Source: Mycobacterium sp. AZCC_0083 (GTDB lineage: Bacteria > Actinomycetota > Actinomycetes > Mycobacteriales > Mycobacteriaceae). Taken from it: a stretch of DNA of 57,294 nt. The position numbers and the translations under genes were made by a program. The stretch lies in NCBI RefSeq assembly GCF_014202335.1, contig NZ_JACHGP010000031.1:1-57294 (forward strand), written 5' to 3'. Of this stretch, positions 48,651-57,099 are shown piece by piece. The notes below the pieces were generated by a model. It was not told where the DNA came from. It worked only from the letters and a program-made list of their open reading frames with translations, and ran no database searches. Numbering within the stretch: position 1 is the stretch's first letter; the number at the start of each line of letters is the position of its first letter.

Positions 48651-49835
48651 CTACTTGACGGTGTGCTGTGGGCCCTGCGCCTTCTTGTACAGCGACTTGA
48701 GCATCCGGTCGCGGAAGGCGGCGTTGTCGATCAGCTTGACACCGGCGTTGGCAACCTTCGGCTGACCGATCAGCTTGTGCATGTAGCGGCCCCGCCGGTA
48801 CTCCTTGCCCCACGCCGCTTCCATCCGCTGCGCGTAGTTGGTGAAGTCGTCGGGACCGCCGTTCTGCAGCGCAGCGATCGCGCACTCGCCCGCGGCCAGG
48901 CCTGATTCCAGCGCCTTGGAGATGCCCGCACCCGATGCCGGCTTGCCCGCGCCGAGCGAGTCGCCGGTGAACAGGACGCCGGGCTGCCACGGCGGCCACG
49001 CGGTGAAGCCCATCGGCAACCGCCACGCCCGGACGCTCTTGTTCTTCTTGAGTTCCTCGATGGCAGGCAGTTCCCAGTCCCGCGGCAGGGTGCGCAGGAA
49101 CTCGCCGAGGAATTGGGTCGCGTTGATCGACTGCCAGTTCTTGTAGCTGTTGACGTACCCGAGGCCGATGTTGAAGACGCCGTTGCCCATCGGGAACACC
49201 CAGCCGTAACCGGGCAGCTGATCGCCCTGGAACACCAGCTTCAGGTAGATGTCGAGGCTGTCGGAGTCCGCGCGGTTGGCGTGCATCTCCGAGCGGATCG
49301 CGATCGCCTGGTAGCCCTTGTACGCCGAGTCGAGCTTCAGGGCGCGCTTGATGGGGGAGTACGCGCCGTCGGCAGCGATCACCGCGTCGGCGTACACCTT
49401 CTCACCGCCCTTGAGGACGACACCGACCACGCGGCCGCTCGCGTCGAACTCGGGTCCACTGACCTCGGCGCCCTGGCGGACCTCGGCGCCCGCGGACTCG
49501 GCGTGCTTGAGCAGCACCGTGTCGAGGTGCTCGCGGCTCACCGTGTGACCGTGGTCGGGCATGCCAGGGCGCTTGGGGAAGGACAGTTCCCACTTGCTGG
49601 GGCTGAACACCGTCACCCGGTTGACCCGGTGGTAGCTCGCCACCTCGTCGGCAAGTCCCATCTTCTGCAGGTAGCTCACCGCACGGGCCGTCAGCCCGTC
49701 GCCGCATGGCTTGGATCGCGGGAACTCGGCCTTGTCGAGGACGACTACCTTCGCGCCGGTCCGCGCCGCCTGCCATGCCGCTGCCGAGCCCGAAGGGCCC
49801 CCGCCGGCAATGACGAGGTCGTATCGCTGCGTCAT
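48651..49835 (-). CDS. geranylgeranyl reductase family flavoprotein (MenJ-like), 394 aa
   Basis: It starts YDLVIAGGGPSGSAAAWQAARTGAKVVVLDKAEFPRSKPCGDGLTARAV, with the FAD GxGxxG and the PCGDGLT motif of the geranylgeranyl reductase family. The second FAD motif is VLFTGDSLGAGKPASGAGISKALESG. Mycobacterial relatives (MenJ) saturate one isoprene unit of menaquinone. ATG 49835 is chosen since the GxGxxG then falls near the N-terminus. It is divergent from the TetR gene. Whether it acts on menaquinone or on another polyprenyl lipid cannot be read. Confidence 0.88.
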   Translation of the reverse strand: MTQRYDLVIAGGGPSGSAAAWQAARTGAKVVVLDKAEFPRSKPCGDGLTARAVSYLQKMGLADEVASYHRVNRVTVFSPSKWELSFPKRPGMPDHGHTVSREHLDTVLLKHAESAGAEVRQGAEVSGPEFDASGRVVGVVLKGGEKVYADAVIAADGAYSPIKRALKLDSAYKGYQAIAIRSEMHANRADSDSLDIYLKLVFQGDQLPGYGWVFPMGNGVFNIGLGYVNSYKNWQSINATQFLGEFLRTLPRDWELPAIEELKKNKSVRAWRLPMGFTAWPPWQPGVLFTGDSLGAGKPASGAGISKALESGLAAGECAIAALQNGGPDDFTNYAQRMEAAWGKEYRRGRYMHKLIGQPKVANAGVKLIDNAAFRDRMLKSLYKKAQGPQHTVK

Positions 49836-50001
49836 CTGTTCCGTCTCACTAGCTGGATTTGTCTCGGGGCGATAGTACCTGGGGCGAAGAAACCCAGCCT
49901 GACGAGCACGGTCATCGAAACGACGATCCGGAGATCGTGGGATACGCCACGTACGGCGCGGTCTTGGCAGGTCAGGAGGGCTCAGCCGGTACAGTGGGTG
50001 G

Positions 50002-50742
50002 GTGCGCCGACCGTCCCTCCCCAGACCGGGTATCCAGCCCGGCGTGAAGGTCGACGCGCGCAGTGAGCGTTGGCGCGAGCACCGCAAGAAGGTGCGTTCC
50101 GAGATCGTCGACGCCGCCTTCCGGGCGATCGACCGGCTTGGCCCCGAGGTGAGCCTGCGGGAGATCGCCGAAGAGGCCGGAACGGCCAAGCCGAAGATCT
50201 ACCGGCACTTCACCGACAAGTCGGATCTGTTCCAGGCGATCGGCGAGCGGCTGCGAGACATCCTGTGGGCGGCCATCTTCCCGACGATCAACCTGGCCAC
50301 CGACCCCGCGCGTGAGGTGATCCGGCGCAGCGTCGAGCAGTACGTGCTGCTGGTCGACGAGCACCCCAACGTGTGCCGCTTCCTCATCCAGGGCCGCTTC
50401 GCCGAGCAGAGCGAGTCGACGATGCGGGCACTCAACGAGGGCCGCGGAATCACCCTGGCGATGGCCAACATGTTCAGCAACGAGCTGCGCGAAATGGAGC
50501 TCGACGGAGCCGCCATCGAGCTGGCCGCATACACCACGTACGGGTCGGCGGCAGCGGCGACGGACTGGTGGCTGGGCGCCGAGGTGGACAGCCCGCGGCG
50601 CATGCCGCCCGACGAGTTCATCGCTCACATGACGACGATCATGCTCGGCGCCATCAACGGCACATGCGAGTTGCTCGGCATCAAGATCGACGCGGACCTG
50701 CCGTTGCACGAGGGCGTTCGTCGCCGCGAATCCGTCGCCTGA
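50002..50742 (+). CDS. TetR-family transcriptional regulator, 246 aa
   Basis: The HTH is KVRSEIVDAAFRAIDRLGPEVSLREIAEEAGTAKPKIYRHFTDKSDLF. The ligand domain (VEQYVLLVDEHPNVCRFLIQGRF, AAYTTYGSAAAATDWWLG) is of the size seen in Rv3050c-type regulators. The start is GTG 50002, with GTG 50044 (VKVDARSERW) as an alternative. It stands 94 bp upstream of the Baeyer-Villiger-type monooxygenase gene on the same strand, matching the Rv3050c-Rv3049c order. Confidence 0.9.
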   Translation: MRRPSLPRPGIQPGVKVDARSERWREHRKKVRSEIVDAAFRAIDRLGPEVSLREIAEEAGTAKPKIYRHFTDKSDLFQAIGERLRDILWAAIFPTINLATDPAREVIRRSVEQYVLLVDEHPNVCRFLIQGRFAEQSESTMRALNEGRGITLAMANMFSNELREMELDGAAIELAAYTTYGSAAAATDWWLGAEVDSPRRMPPDEFIAHMTTIMLGAINGTCELLGIKIDADLPLHEGVRRRESVA

Positions 50743-50836
50743 CCTGCCCGTATCGTCGGCGCGTTGACACGAACGACCCCCTGACGGAACACTTGCGAAT
50801 ACCCGGTACCGGCGTTCCCATGAAAGGACACCGCCC

Positions 50837-52342
50837 ATGACCGTTGCCGAGCAGGCTCACCAGAACGCGCTCCGCAAGGACCCCGTCCACACCCGAGCGC
50901 TCATCATCGGGTCCGGCTTCTCCGGACTCGGCATGGCCATTGCGCTGCAGCGCCAGGGCGTCGACTTCCTGATCCTGGAGAAGGCCGACGAGATCGGCGG
51001 TACCTGGCGCGACAACACCTACCCGGGATGCGCGTGCGACATCCCGTCGCACATGTACTCGTTCTCGTTCGAGCCGAAGCCGGACTGGCGGCACATGTGG
51101 TCGTTTCAGCCGGAGATCTTCGACTACCTCAAGGGCGTGACCGACAAGTACGGCCTGCGCCGGTACGTCCAGTTCGGCGCTCGGGTCGACCGCGCGCACT
51201 GGGACGACGACGAACAGAGCTGGCACGTGTTCACCGACAACGGCCAGGAGTACGTCGCGCAGTTCCTCGTCTCCGGCGCTGGCGGACTGCACATCCCGCT
51301 CGTCCCCGACATCGAGGGCATCGACGAATTTCAGGGCGCCACTTTCCATTCCGCGCAGTGGGACCACAGCGTCGACATCACCGGCAAGCGCGTCGCGGTG
51401 ATCGGCACCGGTGCCAGCGCGATCCAGATCGTGCCCGAGATCGTCGGCGACGTCGCCGAACTTCAGCTCTACCAGCGCACCCCGGCGTGGGTGATGCCCC
51501 GGCCGAACAATCCCATCCCGCAGTGGATGCGCGCCACGTTCAGCAACGTCCCTGGCACGCGCGCGTTGATGCGCGCAGGGATCTACTGGATTCACGAGGG
51601 CGTCGGGTTCGCCATGACGCGGCAGCCACGGCTGCTGAAACTCGGTGAGCTGCTGGGCAAGTGGAACATCCGACGCTCGGTCAAGGATCGTGAGCTGCGC
51701 CGCAAGCTGACGCCGAACTACCGCGCCGGCTGCAAGCGAATCCTGAACTCCGACACTTATTACGGCGGTATCGCCAACCCGAAGACCCAGGTGATCACCG
51801 ACGGCATCGAGCGGATGACCGCCGATGGCATCGTCACCAGTGACGGTGTCGAGCATCCAGTGGACGTCGTGGTGTTCTGCACCGGGTTCCACGTCACCGA
51901 CTCCTACACCTACGTCGACATCAAGGGACCGGGCGGCGAGGACCTGGTGGACCGGTGGACCCGCGAGGGCATTCAGGCGCATCGCGGGATCGCGGTCGCG
52001 GGCATGCCCAACCTGTTCTTCCTGCTGGGCCCCAACACCGCGCTCGGCCACAACTCGGTGGTCTTCATGATCGAGTCGCAGATCCGGTACGTCGCGAAGG
52101 CGATCGCCGCCGTCGACAAGTCCGGCGCACGCGCGCTGGCACCCAGCCGCTACGCCCAGGACGAGTACAACGCCGAGTTGCAGGCCGAGCTCGCGGGCAC
52201 CGTGTGGAGCACCGGAGGTTGCCGGAGCTGGTACATGGACGAGCACGGTGTGAATCGGACATTATGGAGTGGCATGACCTGGCAGTACTGGCTGGAGACC
52301 CGCCGATTCCGGAACTCGGAGTACTCGTTCACCAAGCAGTGA
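50837..52342 (+). CDS. Baeyer-Villiger-type flavin-containing monooxygenase, 501 aa
   Basis: The FAD Rossmann motif is ALIIGSGFSGLGMAIAL, the NADPH motif VAVIGTGASAIQI, and between them FQGATFHSAQWDH, the FxGxxxHxxxW fingerprint of Baeyer-Villiger monooxygenases. It should insert oxygen next to a ketone or oxidise N/S atoms of lipophilic substrates using NADPH and O2. AAAGGA lies upstream of ATG 50837. By synteny it is the Rv3049c equivalent, although its natural substrate is not established. Confidence 0.93.
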   Translation: MTVAEQAHQNALRKDPVHTRALIIGSGFSGLGMAIALQRQGVDFLILEKADEIGGTWRDNTYPGCACDIPSHMYSFSFEPKPDWRHMWSFQPEIFDYLKGVTDKYGLRRYVQFGARVDRAHWDDDEQSWHVFTDNGQEYVAQFLVSGAGGLHIPLVPDIEGIDEFQGATFHSAQWDHSVDITGKRVAVIGTGASAIQIVPEIVGDVAELQLYQRTPAWVMPRPNNPIPQWMRATFSNVPGTRALMRAGIYWIHEGVGFAMTRQPRLLKLGELLGKWNIRRSVKDRELRRKLTPNYRAGCKRILNSDTYYGGIANPKTQVITDGIERMTADGIVTSDGVEHPVDVVVFCTGFHVTDSYTYVDIKGPGGEDLVDRWTREGIQAHRGIAVAGMPNLFFLLGPNTALGHNSVVFMIESQIRYVAKAIAAVDKSGARALAPSRYAQDEYNAELQAELAGTVWSTGGCRSWYMDEHGVNRTLWSGMTWQYWLETRRFRNSEYSFTKQ

Positions 52343-52366
52343 GGTGGCTTTGTCCGACGACACGCG

Positions 52367-52414
52367 ACACAAGTTGTTGTGTTGGCGTTCGTTGTCGGAC
52401 ACCAGGGGTAGTGT
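52367..52414. promoter_or_regulatory. pair of NrdR boxes upstream of nrdF2
   Basis: ACACAAGTTGTTGTGT (52367-52382) and ACACCAGGGGTAGTGT (52399-52414) both match the outer acaC..GtgT of NrdR boxes and are 32 bp apart (three helical turns), the arrangement bound by the ATP-cone repressor NrdR. They lie 61-108 bp upstream of the nrdF2 GTG. Confidence 0.75.
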
Positions 52415-52474
52415 CGCCTTCTACCGGCCGGGTCGGCCTGGCAAATACAGTTCCGCAGGTGAAATGAGGGTCTG

Positions 52475-53449
52475 GTGTCCGACGGAATGAAGCTGATCAG
52501 CCGTGTCTCGGCCATCAACTGGAACCGCGTCCAGGACGAGAAGGACGCCGAGGTGTGGGACCGGCTGACCGGCAACTTCTGGTTGCCGGAGAAGGTTCCG
52601 GTGTCCAATGACATCCCGTCCTGGGGCACGTTGACGGCGCATGAGAAGCAGCTCACCATGCGCGTCTTCACCGGCCTGACACTGCTGGACACCATCCAGG
52701 GCACCGTCGGCGCGGTGAGCCTGATCCCCGACGCGCTGACCCAGCACGAAGAGGCGGTCTACACCAACATCGCGTTCATGGAGTCGGTGCACGCGAAGAG
52801 CTACAGCAACATCTTCTCCACGCTGTGCTCGACCGTGGAGATCGACGAGGCGTTCCGCTGGTCGGAGGAGAACTCCAACCTGCAGCGCAAGGCCGAGATC
52901 GTGATGAACTTCTACAGGGGCGACGATCCGCTGAAGCGCAAGGTGGCCTCGACGCTGCTGGAGAGCTTCCTGTTCTACTCCGGCTTCTACCTCCCGATGT
53001 ACTGGAGCAGCCGCGCCAAGCTGACCAACACTGCCGACATGATCCGGCTGATCATCCGCGACGAGGCCGTGCACGGCTACTACATCGGCTACAAGTTCCA
53101 GAAGGGCCTGGCGCTCGCGGGCGACGCGCGCAAGGCCGAGCTCAAGGACTACACCTACGAGCTGCTCTTCGAGTTGTACGACAACGAGGTGGAGTACACC
53201 CAGGATCTCTACGACGGGGTCGGGCTCACCGAGGACGTCAAGAAGTTCCTGCGCTACAACGCGAACAAGGCGTTGATGAACCTCGGCTATGAGGCGCTGT
53301 TCCCCAAGGACGAGACCGACGTCAACCCGGCGATCCTGTCGGCGCTCTCACCCAACGCCGACGAGAATCACGACTTCTTCTCCGGCTCTGGCAGCTCGTA
53401 CGTGATCGGCAAGGCGGTCAACACCGAAGACGACGACTGGAACTTCTAA
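52475..53449 (+). CDS. nrdF2: class Ib ribonucleotide reductase beta subunit NrdF2
   Basis: The 324-residue chain has the metal ligands and radical site of NrdF: HEEAVYTNIAFMESVHAKSYSNIF (Glu, ExxH, then the radical Tyr) and LIIRDEAVHGYYIGYKFQ (ExxH). It ends EDDDWNF, the tail that docks into NrdE (EDDDWDF in M. tuberculosis). It houses the dinuclear metal-tyrosyl radical, made with NrdI. The start is GTG 52475. The last 51 bases recur at 54610-54660 beyond the mraY gene. Confidence 0.97.
   Translation: MSDGMKLISRVSAINWNRVQDEKDAEVWDRLTGNFWLPEKVPVSNDIPSWGTLTAHEKQLTMRVFTGLTLLDTIQGTVGAVSLIPDALTQHEEAVYTNIAFMESVHAKSYSNIFSTLCSTVEIDEAFRWSEENSNLQRKAEIVMNFYRGDDPLKRKVASTLLESFLFYSGFYLPMYWSSRAKLTNTADMIRLIIRDEAVHGYYIGYKFQKGLALAGDARKAELKDYTYELLFELYDNEVEYTQDLYDGVGLTEDVKKFLRYNANKALMNLGYEALFPKDETDVNPAILSALSPNADENHDFFSGSGSSYVIGKAVNTEDDDWNF
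53399..53449 (+). repeat. nrdF 3'-tail repeat, copy 1 (end of nrdF2)
   Basis: The final 51 bases of nrdF2 (YVIGKAVNTEDDDWNF stop) match 54610-54660 with 6 mismatches (88% identity, counted by eye). The two copies are direct repeats 1211 bp apart flanking the mraY gene. Confidence 0.92.
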
Positions 53450-53474
53450 AGCCGCAGTGCCGCGCCGCGGGTGC

Positions 53475-54554
53475 TCAGGCTCCGACGGCCGTCGACCACT
53501 CGCCGTAGAAGAGCGCGATTCCGAGGCCGCAGGCGATGGCCGTGATCAACCAGAACCGGATAGTCAGTGTGCTCTCCGGCCAGTCCATCAGCTCGAAGTG
53601 GTGGTGGAGCGGAGTCAGGCGAAAGACCCGTCGGCCGGTGGTGCGGAACGCCACGACCTGAATGACGACCGAGGTCACCTCGGCGACGAACAGTGCGCCC
53701 ACGATGATGGCCAGGATCTCGGTGCGACTGGTCACCGACAGCCCGGCGATGATGCCGCCCAGCACTAGCGAACCCGTGTCACCCATGATGATCTTGGCGG
53801 GTGCGGCGTTCCACCACAGGAATCCGACGCAGGCGCCTGCAGTCGCCGCGGCGACGAGGGCCAGATCCAGAGGATCTCGGACGTGGTAGCAACCGGGCCC
53901 CGGGGTGACGGCGCATGCGTTCCGGAACTGCCAGAAGGTGATGAGTACGTAAGCGGCGGAGACCATCGCCGTGGCGCCTGCGGCGAGCCCGTCCAGGCCG
54001 TCAGTGAGGTTGACGGCATTCGACCAAGCAGAGACGACAATGATGCAGAACAGCACGAACACCGCGGGCGCCAGTGTGACCGTGGCGATTTCGCGGACGT
54101 AGGACAGCTCGGCGCTGCCCGGAGTGAGGCCGTCGGAGTTGCGGAACTGCAGCGCGAGCACGCCGAAGAGGATCGCTGCGACGAGTTGGCCTGCGCTCTT
54201 GGCCCTCTTGTTCAGGCCGAGGTTGCGCGAGCGCCGCAACTTGACGTAGTCGTCGGTGAAGCCGACTGCACCCAGCGCGGTGGCCAGCCCGAGGACGAGC
54301 AGTCCCGACGCCGATGGGCCCTCTCCACCGAGCGCGAGTCCGACGAGGTTCGTGCCAAGGTAGCTTGCCCAGATCGCGGTGAGGATCGCGAGTCCGCCCA
54401 TGGTCGGGGTGCCACGCTTGCGTTGGTGGCTCTTTGGGGCGTCGTCGCGGATCTCCTGGCCGAACCGCAACCGGGTGAACACCCGGATCAACACGAGGGT
54501 CAGCAGAAGTGCGACCGCCAGGGCCATGCCCGCAGCGATGAGTATCTGCTTCAT
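53475..54554 (-). CDS. mraY: phospho-N-acetylmuramoyl-pentapeptide-transferase (MraY) paralogue, 359 aa
   Basis: MraY signatures are all present: DDAPKSHQRKRGTPTMGGLAI, GFTDDYVKLRRSRNLGLNKRAKSAGQ with the Asp pair, NAVNLTDGLDGLAAG with the catalytic Asp, IMGDTGSLVLGG, and PLHHHFELMDWPESTLTIRFW. Ten helices and full length indicate an active enzyme making lipid I from UDP-MurNAc-pentapeptide and polyprenyl phosphate. The usual mraY lies in the division/cell-wall cluster between murF and murD. None of those genes is here, so this is probably an extra copy. It lies antisense between nrdF2 and a second nrdF tail. Confidence 0.93.
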   Translation of the reverse strand: MKQILIAAGMALAVALLLTLVLIRVFTRLRFGQEIRDDAPKSHQRKRGTPTMGGLAILTAIWASYLGTNLVGLALGGEGPSASGLLVLGLATALGAVGFTDDYVKLRRSRNLGLNKRAKSAGQLVAAILFGVLALQFRNSDGLTPGSAELSYVREIATVTLAPAVFVLFCIIVVSAWSNAVNLTDGLDGLAAGATAMVSAAYVLITFWQFRNACAVTPGPGCYHVRDPLDLALVAAATAGACVGFLWWNAAPAKIIMGDTGSLVLGGIIAGLSVTSRTEILAIIVGALFVAEVTSVVIQVVAFRTTGRRVFRLTPLHHHFELMDWPESTLTIRFWLITAIACGLGIALFYGEWSTAVGA

Positions 54555-54609
54555 AGGCCGTTCGGATCCCAAACCCCCACCGGGCCAGTATGGCCGAGCC
54601 GCTGCGACG

Positions 54610-54660
54610 CACGTCATCGGCAAGGCGGTCGACACCGAAGACGAGCACTGGAACGTCTAA
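54610..54660 (+). repeat. nrdF 3'-tail repeat, copy 2 (remnant)
   Basis: It reads HVIGKAVDTEDEHWNV and a stop in the frame of an nrdF end, with no nrdF gene before it (only the mraY start region). Five of the six differences from copy 1 change amino acids, including three in the NrdE-docking tail, as expected for an unconstrained remnant. Confidence 0.92.
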
Positions 54661-54675
54661 GCCACACTGGATGTC

Positions 54676-55749
54676 GTGACCCAAGTATTCAACGACACCC
54701 TGCGCTTGCACGACCCTGACTACCGCGGCTTCGCCAGCGACAACTACGCCGGCATCCATCCCGAGGTGCTCGCCGCCATCGCGGCCGCCAACGAGGGGCA
54801 TCAGACCGCGTACGGCGATGACGCCTACACCGCCCGCCTGCAGGAGGTCATGGCCGAGCACTTCGGCGCGGGTGTCGAGGCGTTCCCCGTCTTCAACGGC
54901 ACCGGCGCCAACGTGATCGGCCTGCAGTCGATGCTGCCGCGCTGGGGCGCGGTGATCTGCACGCAGACCGCGCACATCCACACCGACGAGAACGCCGCCG
55001 CCGAGCGCGTCGCGGGGCTCAAGCTGCTGGCGGTTCCGGCGCCGGACGGCAAGCTCACCCCCGAGCTCATCGACCGGGAGGCGTGGGGCTGGGGCGACGA
55101 GCACCGGGCCCAGCCGCTCGCGGTGTCGATCACGCAGACCACCGAACTCGGCACCGCGTACACCGCTGACGAGGTGCGCGCGATCGCCGATCACGTGCAC
55201 GAGCGGGGAATGACGCTGCACATGGACGGTGCCAGGGTGTCGAACGCGGCCGCGTATCTACGGAAGCCGTTGCGCGAGTTCACCACCGACGCCGGCGTCG
55301 ACCTCCTGTCGTTCGGAGGAACGAAGAACGGCCTGATCTTCGGCGATGTCATCGTGGTGCTCAATCCCGCGGCATGCGAGGGCCTGACGTATCTGCGCAA
55401 GCTCAACATGGCGCTTGCGAGCAAGATGCGCTTCGTCTCGGCCCAGCTGATCGCCGTCCTGACCGACGATCTCTACCTGCGGTCGGCAAGCCATGCGAAC
55501 GCGATGGCCACCCGGCTGAGGGCGGCCGTCGAGGGGTTGCCCGGCGTAACCATCACGCAGCAGACGCAGTCCAACGCCGTGTTCGCGATCCTGCCTCCCG
55601 GCGTCGCCGACAGGCTGCGCGAGCGCTTCCGGTTCTACGACTGGGACCCCATCACCGGGGAGGTGCGCTGGATGTGTGCCTTCGACACGACCGAGGCCGA
55701 TGTCGACGCCTTCGCGGCCGCGCTGCGCGAGGAACTCGTGGCGGTCTAG
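54676..55749 (+). CDS. low-specificity L-threonine aldolase-like PLP enzyme, 357 aa
   Basis: Fold type I features are FASDNYAGIHPEVLAAIAAANEG at the start, FNGTGANVIGLQSM, THIHTDENAAAE-like substrate region (AHIHTDEN), LHMDGARVSNAAAY (cofactor Asp) and LLSFGGTKNGLIFGD with the PLP-binding Lys. It cleaves L-threonine or related beta-hydroxy amino acids to glycine and an aldehyde. GTG 54676 starts it 15 bp after the nrdF-tail remnant. Its stop overlaps that of the convergent methyltransferase gene. Confidence 0.92.
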   Translation: MTQVFNDTLRLHDPDYRGFASDNYAGIHPEVLAAIAAANEGHQTAYGDDAYTARLQEVMAEHFGAGVEAFPVFNGTGANVIGLQSMLPRWGAVICTQTAHIHTDENAAAERVAGLKLLAVPAPDGKLTPELIDREAWGWGDEHRAQPLAVSITQTTELGTAYTADEVRAIADHVHERGMTLHMDGARVSNAAAYLRKPLREFTTDAGVDLLSFGGTKNGLIFGDVIVVLNPAACEGLTYLRKLNMALASKMRFVSAQLIAVLTDDLYLRSASHANAMATRLRAAVEGLPGVTITQQTQSNAVFAILPPGVADRLRERFRFYDWDPITGEVRWMCAFDTTEADVDAFAAALREELVAV

Positions 55750-56597
55750 GTGCTCGCCACCAACAGCTCCTCGGTGGTGAACGGCCTAAGGCCATCCGTC
55801 CGATCGGCGAAGTAGCGCTGCGTGTAGTCGGCAGCGGACACGTGCCGGGCCGATGTGAAGCCGGCATCGCGCGCCATCGCGAGGATCTCGTCCGGTGCGT
55901 AGTAGCTGATGAAGGGCGTGCCGGAGGCGCGGGCGGCGGCATTCGTTGCCCGATGCATCTCCTGCTCGTCGGGGTCGACGAGCTCCAGCGGTTGCATGAA
56001 CGTCATCGCGAAGGTGGAACCGGTTGCCAGCTTCGCGCTTTGGCTCAACGTGGCCGCCGTCGCCTCCCTGGTCAGGTACATGGACACACCGAGTGACGCC
56101 ACGACGGCAGGCTCACTGGCATCGAAACCGTTGGCCAGCAACCCGTCCCACCACGAGGTCGTCTCGAAGTCGACTGGCACCAGCCGAAGAGAATCCGGAA
56201 CGCCGAAGCCGAGTTCGACCAGTCGCTGGCGCTTCCACGCTTGCGGTCCCGGCTGGTCCACCTCGAATACCGTGATGGTCGAGGCGATTTCCGGCCTGCG
56301 CTGGGCGAACGTGTCCAGGCCTGCGCCGAGAAGTACGTACTGGCGGACACCGTGATCGGCCTGTTCGGTGACCAGATCCTCGATGTACCGGGCGCGTGCC
56401 ACGATCGACGCACGGACGCCCGGCGTGGCGTACTCGTTCATGTCGGGGCGCTCGCGCCAATCGGCATCGACCCCGGCGAGTTGCAGGCCGATCCGATCGT
56501 CGAGGACGTGCGGAGATGCGTCGACCTCGAGGTGCAGCGCCCGCCACAGGGCGGTGCGGATCGCGGTGCTGTCGGGTGTTGCGGTCGCCTGGTTCAT
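55746..56597 (-). CDS. LCM-type SAM-dependent methyltransferase (TIGR00027-like), 283 aa
   Basis: The chain has ATPGVRASIVARARYIEDLVTEQADHGVRQYVLLGAGLDTFAQRR (SAM-binding motif GAGLDT), VFEVDQPGPQAWKRQRL and VVASLGVSMYLTREA, the pattern of the large mycobacterial family of leucine-carboxyl-methyltransferase-like proteins. Substrates of most members are unknown. Its ATG overlaps the glyoxalase-like gene stop by 4 bp, so it belongs to an operon with that gene and the ribbon-helix-helix gene. Confidence 0.9.
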   Translation of the reverse strand: MNQATATPDSTAIRTALWRALHLEVDASPHVLDDRIGLQLAGVDADWRERPDMNEYATPGVRASIVARARYIEDLVTEQADHGVRQYVLLGAGLDTFAQRRPEIASTITVFEVDQPGPQAWKRQRLVELGFGVPDSLRLVPVDFETTSWWDGLLANGFDASEPAVVASLGVSMYLTREATAATLSQSAKLATGSTFAMTFMQPLELVDPDEQEMHRATNAAARASGTPFISYYAPDEILAMARDAGFTSARHVSAADYTQRYFADRTDGLRPFTTEELLVAST

Positions 56598-56929
56598 TTC
56601 GGGGCCTGAAGCTGCCACTCGCGACCGTCGGGGTCGCGCACCGTCATCAGCCTGGTGCCCCAATGGGTGTCCTCCCACTGGTCGACGACCTCGACGGAGT
56701 CATCGAGTTCGAGCGCATCGGCGTCGGCGACCGCCAGCACGACGTTCCGCCGCGTCGGCGCGGACTCGGGGACCTCGGAGATGAACAGCAACGGGCCGTC
56801 GCCGTTGCGGAGCTGGCCGGAGTTGTGGTCGGTTTCGAATTCGACTGTGTAGCCCAACTTCTGGAAGAACTTGGCGGCCTTGCCCCAGTTGTGCGTTTCC
56901 AGGAATACGGCCTCGATGCCGTCGGTCAT
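56594..56929 (-). CDS. VOC (glyoxalase/bleomycin-resistance-like) domain protein, 111 aa
   Basis: A single VOC domain: AVFLETHNWGKAAKFFQKLGYTVEFETDHNSGQL, then LLFISEVP, and VDQWEDTHWGTRLMTVRDPDGREWQLQAP with the typical final DPDG. Such proteins act as small-molecule binders, isomerases or dioxygenase-like enzymes, often as dimers. It starts one base after the ribbon-helix-helix stop and overlaps the methyltransferase gene, so the three are co-expressed. Confidence 0.9.
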   Translation of the reverse strand: MTDGIEAVFLETHNWGKAAKFFQKLGYTVEFETDHNSGQLRNGDGPLLFISEVPESAPTRRNVVLAVADADALELDDSVEVVDQWEDTHWGTRLMTVRDPDGREWQLQAPK

Positions 56930-56930
56930 G

Positions 56931-57095
56931 TCAGGTCTCCTCGTCCGTTGATCCGCGAGTGTCGAGGTATGCCCGCAGTGCCTCGGTGACGAGTGCGGAC
57001 AGCGACATCTCGGTTTCGATGGCGTGATGCTTCACCTGCCGGATCAGCCCGATCGGCAGGTAGACGTTGAACTGCTTGACGTCGTCATCGCTCAC
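56931..57095 (-). CDS. ribbon-helix-helix (CopG/ParD-like) regulator, 54 aa
   Basis: GTG 57095 begins a 54-residue protein, MSDDDVKQFNVYLPIGLIRQ followed by VKHHAIETEMSLSALVTEALRAYL. The beta-strand KQFNVYLP followed by two helices with MSLSALV is the RHH pattern. The upstream DNA has three 8-bp repeats with GCTAG cores, as bound cooperatively by RHH dimers. No toxin gene follows; instead the operon continues with VOC and methyltransferase genes, suggesting a metabolite- or stress-linked autoregulated operon. Confidence 0.85.
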   Translation of the reverse strand: MSDDDVKQFNVYLPIGLIRQVKHHAIETEMSLSALVTEALRAYLDTRGSTDEET

Positions 57096-57099
57096 CAAG

